A DNA stretch of 64,000 nucleotides from Marvania coccoides (taxonomy: Eukaryota; Chlorophyta; Trebouxiophyceae; Chlorellales; Chlorellaceae): the NCBI GenBank assembly GCA_963854735.1, contig OY978098.1, forward strand, positions 2,368,001 to 2,432,000, read 5' to 3'. Both the position numbers and the translations under genes were made by a program. Shown here piece after piece: positions 56,112-64,000 of this stretch. The notes below the pieces were generated by a model. That model searched no databases. It was not told the DNA's origin and saw nothing but the letters and a program-made list of their open reading frames with translations. The number at the start of each line of letters is the position of its first letter. The stretch's first letter is position 1.

Positions 56112-56735
56112 TGGTGAGTGCGCAGAATGACGGCGGGTCTCATTGCGGCGTGCGATTTTTGAGAGTGGCAGCGGGGAGGCAAACGGCAGGGTGGCGCGGC
56201 GCAATGGATTTGCCGTGTCCATAATTACCGGCCAAATATAGTTTGCGGGCGCACAACTTTGGAGGAGGAGGGAGGAGCGGCCTTTCATCCCATCTATTTT
56301 TATTTTCGAGCGGCTAGGAATATCACGCGGCTGGCGCTTGTTCAGAGTGGATTTTGGAAGAGCTGTGGAACATGCGGCGTGCAGCGGAGTCGGCCGCCCG
56401 TTTTCGGCAGCAGCAAAAATGAAAATCTCAATTTTTGAGTGGTGGCTTTGGCTTGGGGGAGAGGGGAGGGGACGTTCTTCCAGCACATAATAAGACTAGC
56501 ATACTAACCCATTGATATTATATGCTTCCCCCGCACGCAGGATACCCCCATCAAGCTCGCCATCGTGATGAAGGTCATCGGCCGCACCGGCAGCCGTGGC
56601 CAGGTTACCCAGGTCCGCGTCAAGTTCCTGGACGACCAGAACCGCCTGATCATGCGCAACGTCAAGGGCCCCGTGCGCGAGGGAGACATCCTCACCCTTA
56701 TGGAGTCCGAGCGTGAGGCCCGTCGCCTCCGGTAG
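56112..56735 (+). CDS. RPS28: 40S ribosomal protein eS28
   Basis: Two exons: the bare start codon (56111-56113) and 56541-56735, giving 65 aa, the usual eS28 length. It is a structural protein of the cytosolic small subunit near the mRNA exit. Exon 2 reads [64 protein letters not shown]. The 427-bp intron directly after the ATG is long for this window and may hold regulatory or snoRNA sequence, though no clear C/D box pair was found by eye. An AATAAA signal lies at 56766-56771. Confidence 0.97.
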
Positions 56736-56973
56736 GAACGCTGCTGGCTTGGAGTGAAAACAATGAATAAAAAACATTATTATAAAAAAAAACTTTAAAA
56801 AAACAAAAAAATGTGACGCCAGTTATGGCACCGCTGTAAATTTAGATAAAATTCCACTTTCTCACAAGTTCAGTTATAGACAACAGCAAAAAACGTATTG
56901 GGGGGGGGGGGGGGGGCTTTGCTATTAAAATAATTCTCCTCTCACGCTCTCACACATTCTCTGCCTTCAACTT
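56736..56973. other. Convergent 3' region with G homopolymer (eS28/SEC14-like)
   Basis: It holds the eS28 AATAAA (56766-56771), A-rich stretches, and a run of about 17 G near 56901-56917. Confidence 0.7.
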
Positions 56974-58124
56974 TCACTTCTTGGCGGGGAATTTCTTGCC
57001 TTCAAAATCTTCCGGGACAGTCTCTGCCAAAAAGTAATCTCTGCGAACCTCGTCGGCAGACACAAACCTCACCAGCGCCTGGTACTTCTTCAGCAGCGGC
57101 TTCATCACCTCCCACCCTGCAAAAATAACAACATACACGTCAATTTACCCTTAAAAAAACAGCTGAAAAAGCAACCAAAAAAATGGCTTCCTTCTCACCT
57201 GGCTTGAACACCCACGGAGCCTCCACGAAGAGCACCTGGCTGAGCCGCTTGGGGTAGTAGGTGAAGAACACGTCAATCATGAAGCGTACGAAGCCTAGGT
57301 CGGCGTTTTTCGAGGTGAAGCCTCGCAGGTCGAAGATGCCCAGCAGCGTATCTTGCCCCTCTGGCATTTCAGTCATAGCACGGTCCAGCAAGTGCACGCA
57401 TAGCCGCTGGCTCTCCACCAGCGGCGCAGCGTTGGCCACGTGCTTGGCGGCCCGCACGATGAGCACGGGGCGGCCTTGGACGTCGGTGTGGGAGTGGAGG
57501 TATGCTTTGCCGGTTGCTGCCTCCTTGGCAACGTCGGTGGTGCTGATGGAGTCAGCCCTGCGTGAAAGAAAGGCGCAAGAGGAAAAGGAGGGTGTGAGTT
57601 TTGGCGGGATTAAAGTGTGGGAAGGAGACAGAAAGAAAGGTGCGAATTAAAAAAAAAAAAAAAAAAAACTTGCCCAAACTCTCGCCGCCACCGCAGCATC
57701 TTGATCAGCTTCTCCTCAGCCTCATCCACGTTCAGCTTGCGGTCCATAAGAAACCACCGTATCGTGTCTTCGCTGAGGTCGTACGGCACGGCGGCCATGC
57801 GCTGGTTCAGCTGGGTTAGTGCCTTCAGGAAAAAACGAAATAAAATATATATGTATGGCCGGTATTCTAATTATGATGGGTGTCGTTTCGGAGCGCAAGC
57901 CTGAACTGTTTCCTTCGCTGTCTACTCACCTCCACCTGGTGCGGCTCGCCTGTCCACTCCAAGATGCGCAGGCCAGCGAGGGATGGGTCGGTCGTTGTTG
58001 CCGCCTGGGCCCTGCAAACGAAGGCACGACGCACCGCACGGGGGGCCCTGGGCACCTGGTGTTGTCGAAGCACCGCGACTTGAGGGTGTGCTTGGCCCCG
58101 TGCAGCAGCCATTGCGGCACACAT
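56974..58124 (-). CDS. CRAL-TRIO (SEC14-like) lipid-transfer protein
   Basis: Four exons on the minus strand (58124-57930, 57822-57674, 57557-57199, 57116-56974) encode 281 aa. The first about 45 residues look like an organelle-targeting peptide (Ala/Arg-rich). Then come a CRAL-TRIO N-terminal helix pair (LSEDTIRWFLMDRKLNVDEAEEKLIKMLRWRREFG) and the lipid-binding domain ([69 protein letters not shown]). Such proteins move or present phosphoinositides, tocopherols or related lipids; the ligand is unknown. The intron after exon 2 has a GC donor (GG|GCAAGT) followed by a run of about 20 T; a GT donor three bases on would break the frame. Confidence 0.85.
57650..57668 (-). repeat. Poly(T) run directly after a GC splice donor
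   Basis: About 19-20 A on the plus strand (T on the coding strand) begin at the fifth intron base of SEC14-like intron 2. Confidence 0.85.
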
Positions 58125-58362
58125 GTGCGAACGGAGATGTCCTGATTTTTACGCTGGGAGAGATTTCCTGCCCCCGACGCAGGCCAAATCGCGGGGTTTG
58201 GTTCGCTGCAACGCAATGTAATTATAAAATAGTACAATTGAATGGCGAGGAGGCCAGGCAGCGAGCTTTAGACTCAAGCCATCGAGATTTGCGCTCGCAG
58301 CAGTAAATAATTTCGGATATATTGCAGCACAGCTGAAATTTTTAAACAAATCAAAATCAAGT
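58125..58362. other. Shared upstream region of SEC14-like (-) and TrpD (+) genes
   Basis: About 240 bp between divergent starts. No motif is called. Confidence 0.35.
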
Positions 58363-59598
58363 ATGAACTGCACCGCGTTCTCCCAGGGCGCTCGCCCCGG
58401 GCTTGTCGCTCCTTGCCGAGGTAATCAAAGATTCCAGCAGGCCAGGCCTCAATTGCGTGTTCCCCGCAGCGCCAACGGTGCAACCACCACCACAGACCTC
58501 AAAGATGTGAGTAACGTGCCCCCGCACGCCTCCTGTTGCCCCGCAACTGACCCTCCTCCATCTCAACCAACATCACAGGTGATCGAACGCTTGGTGGCCC
58601 GAGAAGACCTGTCCGAGTCCGAGGCGCAGGCCTCTCTGCACGCCCTCATCTCTGGCGCCAACCCCGCCCAGATGGGCGCCTTCCTGGTGCTTCTGCGCGC
58701 CAAGGGAGAGACCGCTGAGGAAGTCGCCGGACTGGCGAAAGCCATGCTGGACCTGTGCGTCCCCGTGCGCACCTCCGTAGATGTCCTAGACATCGTGGGC
58801 ACCGGAGGCGACGGCATCGGCTCCGTCAACATCTCCACAGGGGCCACCGTCATCGCAGCAGCAGCGGGTGCAAAAGTGGCCAAGCATGGCAATCGCTCGG
58901 TGTCTTCGCTGTGCGGCAGTGCCGACGTGCTGGAAGCGCTGGGCATCGCGGTGGAGCTGGGGCCCGAGGGCGTGCAGCGCTGCATTGAGGAGGCAGGCGT
59001 TGGATTCATGTTTGCTCCAACTTTCCACCCAGCCATGAAGGCGGTGGTCCCTGTGCGGAAAGCCCTGAGGGTGCGCACCGCTTTCAACCTCCTAGGCCCC
59101 ATGCTCAACCCCGCAGACGCGGCGTACGGCCTGGTGGGCGTGTACTCCCCCAGCGTGAGCAATCTGATGGCAGACGCGCTACAGCGGCTGGGCGTGAAGA
59201 AGGCGCTAGTGGTGCACTCAATGGGGCTGGATGAGCTCACCCCCATGGGCCCTGCTGACGTGGTGGAGGTCACCCAAGGCGAAGCGAGGCGGCATTACCA
59301 GCTGGAGCCGTTGGATTTAGGGATCCCAAGGTGCACGGTGGAGGACCTTGCGGGCGGCGATGCGGCGCTGAACGCGCGCATTTTGATGGACGCGTTTGGC
59401 GGGGAGCGGGGGCCTGTAGCTGACGCTCTGAATTTGAACGCTGGCGTGGCGTTGGCAGCGGCAAAGGTGGCGAGGGACGCCAAGGAGGGGGTGGCGATGG
59501 CTCAGGAGGCGCAGCGCAGCGGGAGGGCGGGGGACACGATGCGAAAGTGGATCGAGGTCAGCATGGACGCGAAGAAGCAAGAGGACGCTTCAGAATGA
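58363..59598 (+). CDS. trpD: Anthranilate phosphoribosyltransferase, plastid
   Basis: The enzyme joins anthranilate and PRPP in tryptophan synthesis. The first about 45 residues form a plastid transit peptide (NCTAFSQGARPGLVAPCRG). The mature part has IERLVAREDLSESEAQASL, the PRPP loop DIVGTGGDGIGSVNISTG, AKHGNRSVSSLCGSADVLEALG, FMFAPTFHPAMKAVVPVRKALRVRTAFNLLGPMLNPA and the SMGLDELTPMG segment. The frame is open throughout (411 aa), but 58507-58578 has perfect GT-AG borders, is 72 nt long, and encodes a Pro/Cys/Ser-rich stretch that no TrpD has; removing it joins TTDLKD to VIERLV. I therefore model two exons (58363-58506, 58579-59598), 387 aa. Confidence 0.95.
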   Translation: MNCTAFSQGARPGLVAPCRGNQRFQQARPQLRVPRSANGATTTTDLKDVSNVPPHASCCPATDPPPSQPTSQVIERLVAREDLSESEAQASLHALISGANPAQMGAFLVLLRAKGETAEEVAGLAKAMLDLCVPVRTSVDVLDIVGTGGDGIGSVNISTGATVIAAAAGAKVAKHGNRSVSSLCGSADVLEALGIAVELGPEGVQRCIEEAGVGFMFAPTFHPAMKAVVPVRKALRVRTAFNLLGPMLNPADAAYGLVGVYSPSVSNLMADALQRLGVKKALVVHSMGLDELTPMGPADVVEVTQGEARRHYQLEPLDLGIPRCTVEDLAGGDAALNARILMDAFGGERGPVADALNLNAGVALAAAKVARDAKEGVAMAQEAQRSGRAGDTMRKWIEVSMDAKKQEDASE

Positions 59599-59983
59599 GA
59601 CGACCGAGTGAAGAGAATGCGTCGCTTCATGCCAGACAGTTCTATAGAGGGATTGACTCGTGAAATTTATAATTTCATATTTTTCTTTAATAAATTTTGG
59701 TCGAGAGGCAGGGAAAAGTGAAGTGGTATGTTGCTGCCGGCAGGGGGAGAAGAAAAGGGAAAAGCTCTGCTATAAGGCGGAAGTTCACTTGTCCTCGCGT
59801 TAGGTTTCAACAAATAGTTTTCGGTGCGCATATAAAGTTAAAATGCATGCGCAGATTCCATTATTATGAGCTAAGCTTGTTACATTTTTTTCATGATAAA
59901 GTCACTTAGTACTTCCAGTGTCAGTCAAAAACATTGTAATAGTCAACATACACACGTACAGTCTGTCTAACTACCCATCGCAG
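59599..59983. other. Convergent 3' region between TrpD and the BAH-PHD gene
   Basis: It holds an AATAAA hexamer at 59689-59694 downstream of TrpD. No gene is supported. Confidence 0.5.
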
Positions 59984-61040
59984 CTATGTAGCGAGGGGCT
60001 TTGGCGCCTGACATCGCTCACACTGAAAGTGTTCGGGAATGGGGCGCCCTGGCTGCCGCTGCGCCAAGCAATGCTTGTGAAAGTACTCGCTGCATTTCGC
60101 GCACTGCACCATTTCTAGGTCGGGGTTGAACTGCAGGAAAAATCCCGAGGAAAAAGGGGAGCGTGAGCAAATTTTATAACCGAGGGTTCCATGCAAGGTA
60201 GCATCCAATAAAACGGGTCTGCCAACCTACCGGCATGTTACAGAGGCAGTATATCGACCACTTGTCCGGCTTGAAAGTCTTCTTTGATGCCTGCAATGTT
60301 TGAATTCGAGAAACGCATTAAAAAATAGTAAAGAATGACGGGCTGGATGATCAAATTGGCAGCAAAATTTGATAAATTCAGTGCTTCACCGGTCAGAGTG
60401 TGTCATTAGCTCACCGAGTACATTGCCCGCGTGTAGAACACATTCTCGTCCACCGGCCGAGACAGTCCCTGGTAGCTCTCCAAACTAAAAACCTGGCACT
60501 TGTGCTTGATTGTGCCCACCTCCACCTCATCCACGTGGTCAGAAGTGAACAGCTCGTGCTTGCCGTGAAATAACTGCAGCATGGAAGTAAACATGATATT
60601 TCTTCAGTTACGAAAACTAACAATAAAGTCGAATATAATGAGAAGGGAAATAACTGGCGTGTTTTTCTCACTTTTCGCCCTCCCAGCACGTCCTCTGGCC
60701 TGTAAAACCACGCCACCTTCACTGTCTGGGCATTGACGTTGCCGCTTCTGTGGGGAGGGCCAATCTTCTTTATTTGCCCAACCTACGCACAGGTTGAAGA
60801 GCGAATACAGTAAGGCATTCTGCTGTGCAATGCAGGTGCATGCAAGATTAAGCAGGTCTAAAAACCCATCTCTCACGTAGTCGAGGGTGCCCGCCCCTGG
60901 GTTCAGCAAAACGCAGTCTCCCACTGCAGAAATAGCAACATCGGTCGTGAATCAAGGGTGAAAACACACAATGTCAGGTGTGTGCGTGGAAAAAACCTAC
61001 CGCTATACTCCTCTTCTTTATATTTGAATGAGTTTGCCAT
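59984..61040 (-). CDS. BAH-PHD chromatin reader (EBS/SHL-like)
   Basis: Six exons on the minus strand (61040-61001, 60923-60877, 60782-60672, 60573-60415, 60290-60231, 60130-59984) encode 187 aa. A BAH domain (about residues 12-120: VGDCVLLNPGAGTLDYVGQIKKI, VKVAWFYRPEDVLGGRK, HGKHELFTSDHVDEVEVGTIKHKCQVFSL) is followed by a PHD zinc finger (IYCLCNMPFNPDLEMVQCAKCSEYFHKHCL..FQCERC). Plant EBS and SHL have the same size and order and bind H3K27me3 through BAH and H3K4me2/3 through PHD to control flowering and seed genes. The C4HC3 pattern looks complete. A role in Polycomb-like silencing is inferred from this match. It is the most intron-dense gene in the right half of the window. Confidence 0.92.
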
Positions 61041-61410
61041 CCAAAAAGGAAGCGAAGCCGCTGGTTTGGCGAGTCTGTGGATTATATACTGTGAGATATG
61101 TTTCTGAAGATTGTAAAATGATTAAAGTGCACGCGTGGACGTTGAAATTTCAAATTTCGTTGAGAGTTGTTTATTAAAAGAAGGAACGGCGATCTAAATG
61201 TTGGTGGCTTCGGCTGCAGTACTGTGAACGAAATACAGTCTTTAATTTATAAAAAGCTGTTTCATTTGGGCTTCATTAAAAAAACCCGAATATTTTTGCA
61301 ACAAAAGAAAATTGCTTCTAGCTTCGTGCAGAGCTTTTATAATTATTTTTCAAGTTCCTGGGTTCATAATTTGCTTAACTTTAGCCGCCCCAGACACCAC
61401 ACCAGCCACG
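61041..61410. other. Shared upstream region of BAH-PHD (-) and EMC8/9 (+) genes
   Basis: About 370 AT-rich bases between divergent starts. No motif is called. Confidence 0.45.
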
Positions 61411-62256
61411 ATGTCGCAGAGAAAATCATACGAGATCGACCGCACCGCGCTTTTGAAAATCCTGTTGCACTCGTTAAAGTTCCCCACGACAGGGGTGGCA
61501 GGCATCTTGCTGGGCGAAGCCACGACAGCGACGGCGGCGGTGCTCCCATCAGCATCGCCGCCCACATCACCCCGTTCTGCCGCCCCTCGCCAGCTGCTGC
61601 GCATCTACGACGCAGTGCCCGTCGTGCACGGCTTCCTCACCACCACCATGCCACTTGAGGCCGCGCTGGTGCAGCTAGAGGAGCACTGCAAGCGGCAAGG
61701 CGGTGGGTTGCGTGTGGTGGGGTATTACCAGTGCAACGAGCGGCTGGAGGACGTGGAGCTGGATGGCTGCTCGCGAAAGATATCAGACCGCATCGAGACT
61801 GCGTTCCCAGGAAGCGTGGCCCTGGTGGTAAGTCCCCGTATTCATTAATTTGCTATTTTCATGCCACCGGGCCGAAGCCTTAAAAACTAGCTCAGTCCAC
61901 ACTATTGAAATATAACTATATGCATGAGACACTCATCCCAAATTATGCAACATAATTTCTCTCTCCTGTTTTGCTCTTTTCCCTCGCAGTTGGACGGCAG
62001 GGCGGCCACGGCGCTTGCCTCCTCCGCCAGCAGCGCCTCTGCGGCCCCTCTGCGGCTGTTGCACAAGGACGGTGCGCGAGGGTGGATCACCGCGCCCACC
62101 ACGGGGCCTGAAGCGTCCTTCACGTGCCCTGTGGGCGGCGTCGCGGACCTTTTAGCTGAATACGTGGCGGAGGGGCGGCACCGACGGCTCGTAGACTTTG
62201 AGGAGCACCTTGAAGACATCGCGCTGGACTGGCTCAACCCTGATTTGGTAGCTTGA
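61411..62256 (+). CDS. EMC8: ER membrane protein complex subunit 8/9 homologue
   Basis: Two exons (61411-61827, 61990-62256) encode 227 aa. EMC8/9 (UPF0172) is the cytosolic subunit of the EMC, which inserts tail-anchored and multi-pass proteins into the ER membrane. It has an MPN-like fold that lacks the metal-binding JAMM residues. Seen are YEIDRTALLKILLHSLKFPTTGVAGILLGE, IYDAVPVVHGFLTTTMPLEAALVQLEEHC, VVGYYQCNERLEDVELDG.SRKISDRIETAFPGSVALV and the C-terminal DFEEHLEDIALDWLNPDL. The last helix is the family signature. Confidence 0.92.
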
Positions 62257-62579
62257 CAACTTCTTTTCTGAATTCCATGGCGACGACGACAGCAGCAAAC
62301 AATTGCAATTTTGATTGATTTTTTTTTTAAGCAGCCGCGCGTGCCTCAAAAGAGCGATGAGAAAGGAAAAAAATAGTCGGAGTGTATATAATAGCAAGAG
62401 GCACATGAATGACACACATTGAGGGGGACAAAAAGAGAAACAAGTAACTTCCGGGCAAGGAAAACAAAAGGAAGGGAGGAGGATATTCAGTATTTTTGAC
62501 GACAAAAATAAATTTGCATGGGCGTATTCTAAAATTGCTGTTGTTGTTGTTTCATTTCTGCTGCATGCCATCGAATACA
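62257..62579. other. Convergent 3' region between EMC8/9 and the KEA gene
   Basis: About 320 bp with T and A runs. No gene is supported. Confidence 0.45.
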
Positions 62580-64000
62580 TCAAGCGGTGGCATGATGCGC
62601 CGAGATCTCCACGATCTCGTCCTCCTCAGAGGACTCAGCTGCCGGCTCAGCCCTGCGGCCGTCGGTGCCGCCGTAGCCCAAGCTGCTGTTGTTCATCTGC
62701 GCCAGCTGCTGCAGCTCACTCAGGTGGGTCTTGCGGAAGGCGCGGATGGTCTCTGCCACCTCGTCCTCAGGGACGCTGAGCTCCGCCAGCACAGCCGCCG
62801 CCAGCTGCAAACTGGGCTCCAGCACCTCGGGCACAACCGCGGTGGCGCCTGCGCGCTCCAGCATGATGCCGGCGTTGATGTCGTGCGCCCGCACGAAGGT
62901 TTTGATGTGCGGGAAGTGCTTGTGCATGGCCCACACTGAGCGGTAGTTGGCGCCGGGCGTGTCCAGCGTAATCACAGCGCACGCAGCACGCTCCGCGCCG
63001 ATGCTGTGCAGCACCGACGGCGACCCCGCGTCGCCAAAGTACACCGGCAGGTCGCTGGTCTTGCCCTCCTGGACGCGGCCAGCAGAGACGTCAAGCGCGA
63101 CAAAGGGGATGAGCTCTTCCGACAGCATCTGCGCGATGAGCTGCCCCACGCGGCCGTAGCCGCACAAAATGACGTGGTTGCTGAGCCCAGAGGTCTCTGA
63201 CTCTTTGGGCGCCAGCGCCTTCATGTCGGACCGCTCCATCAGCTTGCCCAACTTTCCACCAAATTCGGCCAGGAAGGGGGTCAGCGCCATGGACAGCGCC
63301 ACCACCAGATAGAGCTCCTTCACCAGCGCCTGCCCCATGATGCCGCGCGACACCGCCTCGCCGAAGAGCACAAACGCAAACTCGCCGCCGGGCGACAGCA
63401 GAAGCCCCGCTCGCAGGGATTGCACCAGCGAGAGACCAAAGGCCTGGCCCACCGCAGCCATGATGGCGACCTTCCCGCCGATGAGGAGGGTGCCAGCGGC
63501 CAGCACGGTCTTCCACTTGGCAAACAGCAGGCCGGCAGAAATTTCCATGCCAACGGTCATGAAAAATAGCCCCATCAGCAGGCCCTTGTAGGGCGCGATG
63601 TCCGACTCCACCTGGATGTGGAACTCGGTCTCCGCCAGCAGCAGCCCCGCCAAAAAGGCGCCCAGCGCCAGCGACAGACCAGCCACCTGAGTCACCAGCG
63701 ACGTGCCCAGCACCACCAGCAGCGTCATGGCGTTGAACACGTCGGCGTTATTGGTGTCAGCCACTCGGCGGTACAGCGGCTGCAGCAGGGTGCGCCCTGC
63801 CACGATGATGGCGGCCATGCACACCACCGCCTTCACCGCTGCAATCCCGATGGCCTTGGCGATCTTGGAGAGGCCTGCCGCCGCGGCACCGTCGGGGGAG
63901 GGCGCCAGCAGCGGGATCATCATCAGCAGCACCACCACGGCCAGATCCTGCAGCAGCAGCACGCTGAAGGCTGCCCGGCCGTGGCGGGACCCGGTCTCGC
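62580..64000 (-). CDS. KEA-type K+/H+ antiporter with RCK/KTN domain (partial, cut by window edge)
   Basis: The C-terminal 473 residues are visible; the gene continues past 64000 upstream. The frame enters the window as ETGSRHGRAAFSVLLLQDLAVV, a CPA2-antiporter signature. The visible membrane domain has GLSLALGAFLAGLLLAETEF, PYKGLLMGLFFMTVGMEISAG, LLLSPGGEFAFVLFGEA and LYLVVALSMALTPFLAEFG. An RCK_N nucleotide-binding domain follows (HVILCGYGRVGQLIAQMLSEELIPFVALD, VYFGDAGSPSVLHSIGAERAACAVITLDTP, KTFVRAHDI). The Ser/Glu-rich tail ends in EDEIVEISAHHATA. In plants KEA1/2 sit in the inner plastid envelope and KEA3 in the thylakoid, where they exchange K+ and H+. The visible part alone does not separate the classes. 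No intron occurs in the visible part. Confidence 0.9.
   Translation of the reverse strand, partial: ETGSRHGRAAFSVLLLQDLAVVVLLMMIPLLAPSPDGAAAAGLSKIAKAIGIAAVKAVVCMAAIIVAGRTLLQPLYRRVADTNNADVFNAMTLLVVLGTSLVTQVAGLSLALGAFLAGLLLAETEFHIQVESDIAPYKGLLMGLFFMTVGMEISAGLLFAKWKTVLAAGTLLIGGKVAIMAAVGQAFGLSLVQSLRAGLLLSPGGEFAFVLFGEAVSRGIMGQALVKELYLVVALSMALTPFLAEFGGKLGKLMERSDMKALAPKESETSGLSNHVILCGYGRVGQLIAQMLSEELIPFVALDVSAGRVQEGKTSDLPVYFGDAGSPSVLHSIGAERAACAVITLDTPGANYRSVWAMHKHFPHIKTFVRAHDINAGIMLERAGATAVVPEVLEPSLQLAAAVLAELSVPEDEVAETIRAFRKTHLSELQQLAQMNNSSLGYGGTDGRRAEPAAESSEEDEIVEISAHHATA

Overview
The window is nuclear DNA of a green alga (Viridiplantae, most likely a chlorophyte). The protein-coding genes have spliceosomal introns. 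An SBP-box transcription factor (a family confined to the green lineage) sits alongside a plant-type starch synthase, a SPINDLY protein, a plant-type phosphoethanolamine methyltransferase, a GPAT9-like acyltransferase, and a bestrophin-like channel, an EngA GTPase and a KEA antiporter of the kinds plants target to plastids. Exons look GC-rich, while introns and intergenic DNA look AT-rich with homopolymer runs. I see no operons, CRISPR arrays, rRNA, tRNA or transposons. The species cannot be named from the sequence.

Layout. 0-15 kb: an orphan 3' exon pair, bestrophin-like channel, Cu+-ATPase (-), LYR protein, EngA/Der GTPase, AXR1-type NEDD8-E1 subunit, an incompletely resolved leucine-rich-repeat gene (-), a 68-aa membrane protein (-) and a SYLF protein (-). 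15-31 kb: RPAP2/Rtr1 phosphatase, then a run rich in secretory-pathway carbohydrate and methyl-transfer enzymes: an MNN1-like glycosyltransferase, a METTL24-like methyltransferase (-) and an FkbM methyltransferase with a proline stalk, divergent across 1.7 kb, then bL35m (-), eS8, an RpiB/LacA-like isomerase, a glycosyltransferase-like type II protein (-) and a PDI-like thioredoxin. 31-51 kb: AATF/Bfr2 (-), SPINDLY, F-box/LRR (-), SBP factor, TFIIH p34, GPAT9 (-), ankyrin protein, PEAMT and SET-domain protein (-). 51-64 kb: starch synthase, CSN3 (-), eS28, SEC14-like (-), anthranilate phosphoribosyltransferase, BAH-PHD (-), EMC8/9 and KEA antiporter (-, cut by the window edge). In the last 15 kb nine consecutive genes strictly alternate in strand, so each promoter is divergent and each 3' end convergent.

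Exon models were assembled by hand from splice signals and reading-frame continuity. For nearly every gene the exon lengths sum to an intact frame. About 73 introns were inferred, and six of them can be read in frame only with a GC donor, usually GCAAGT. Most genes are housekeeping and functionally unrelated. The exception worth attention is the 17.7-30.2 kb stretch, where four predicted membrane-anchored, lumen-facing enzymes (two glycosyltransferase-like, two SAM methyltransferases) lie close together and may act on the same extracellular glycan; this last point is inference.
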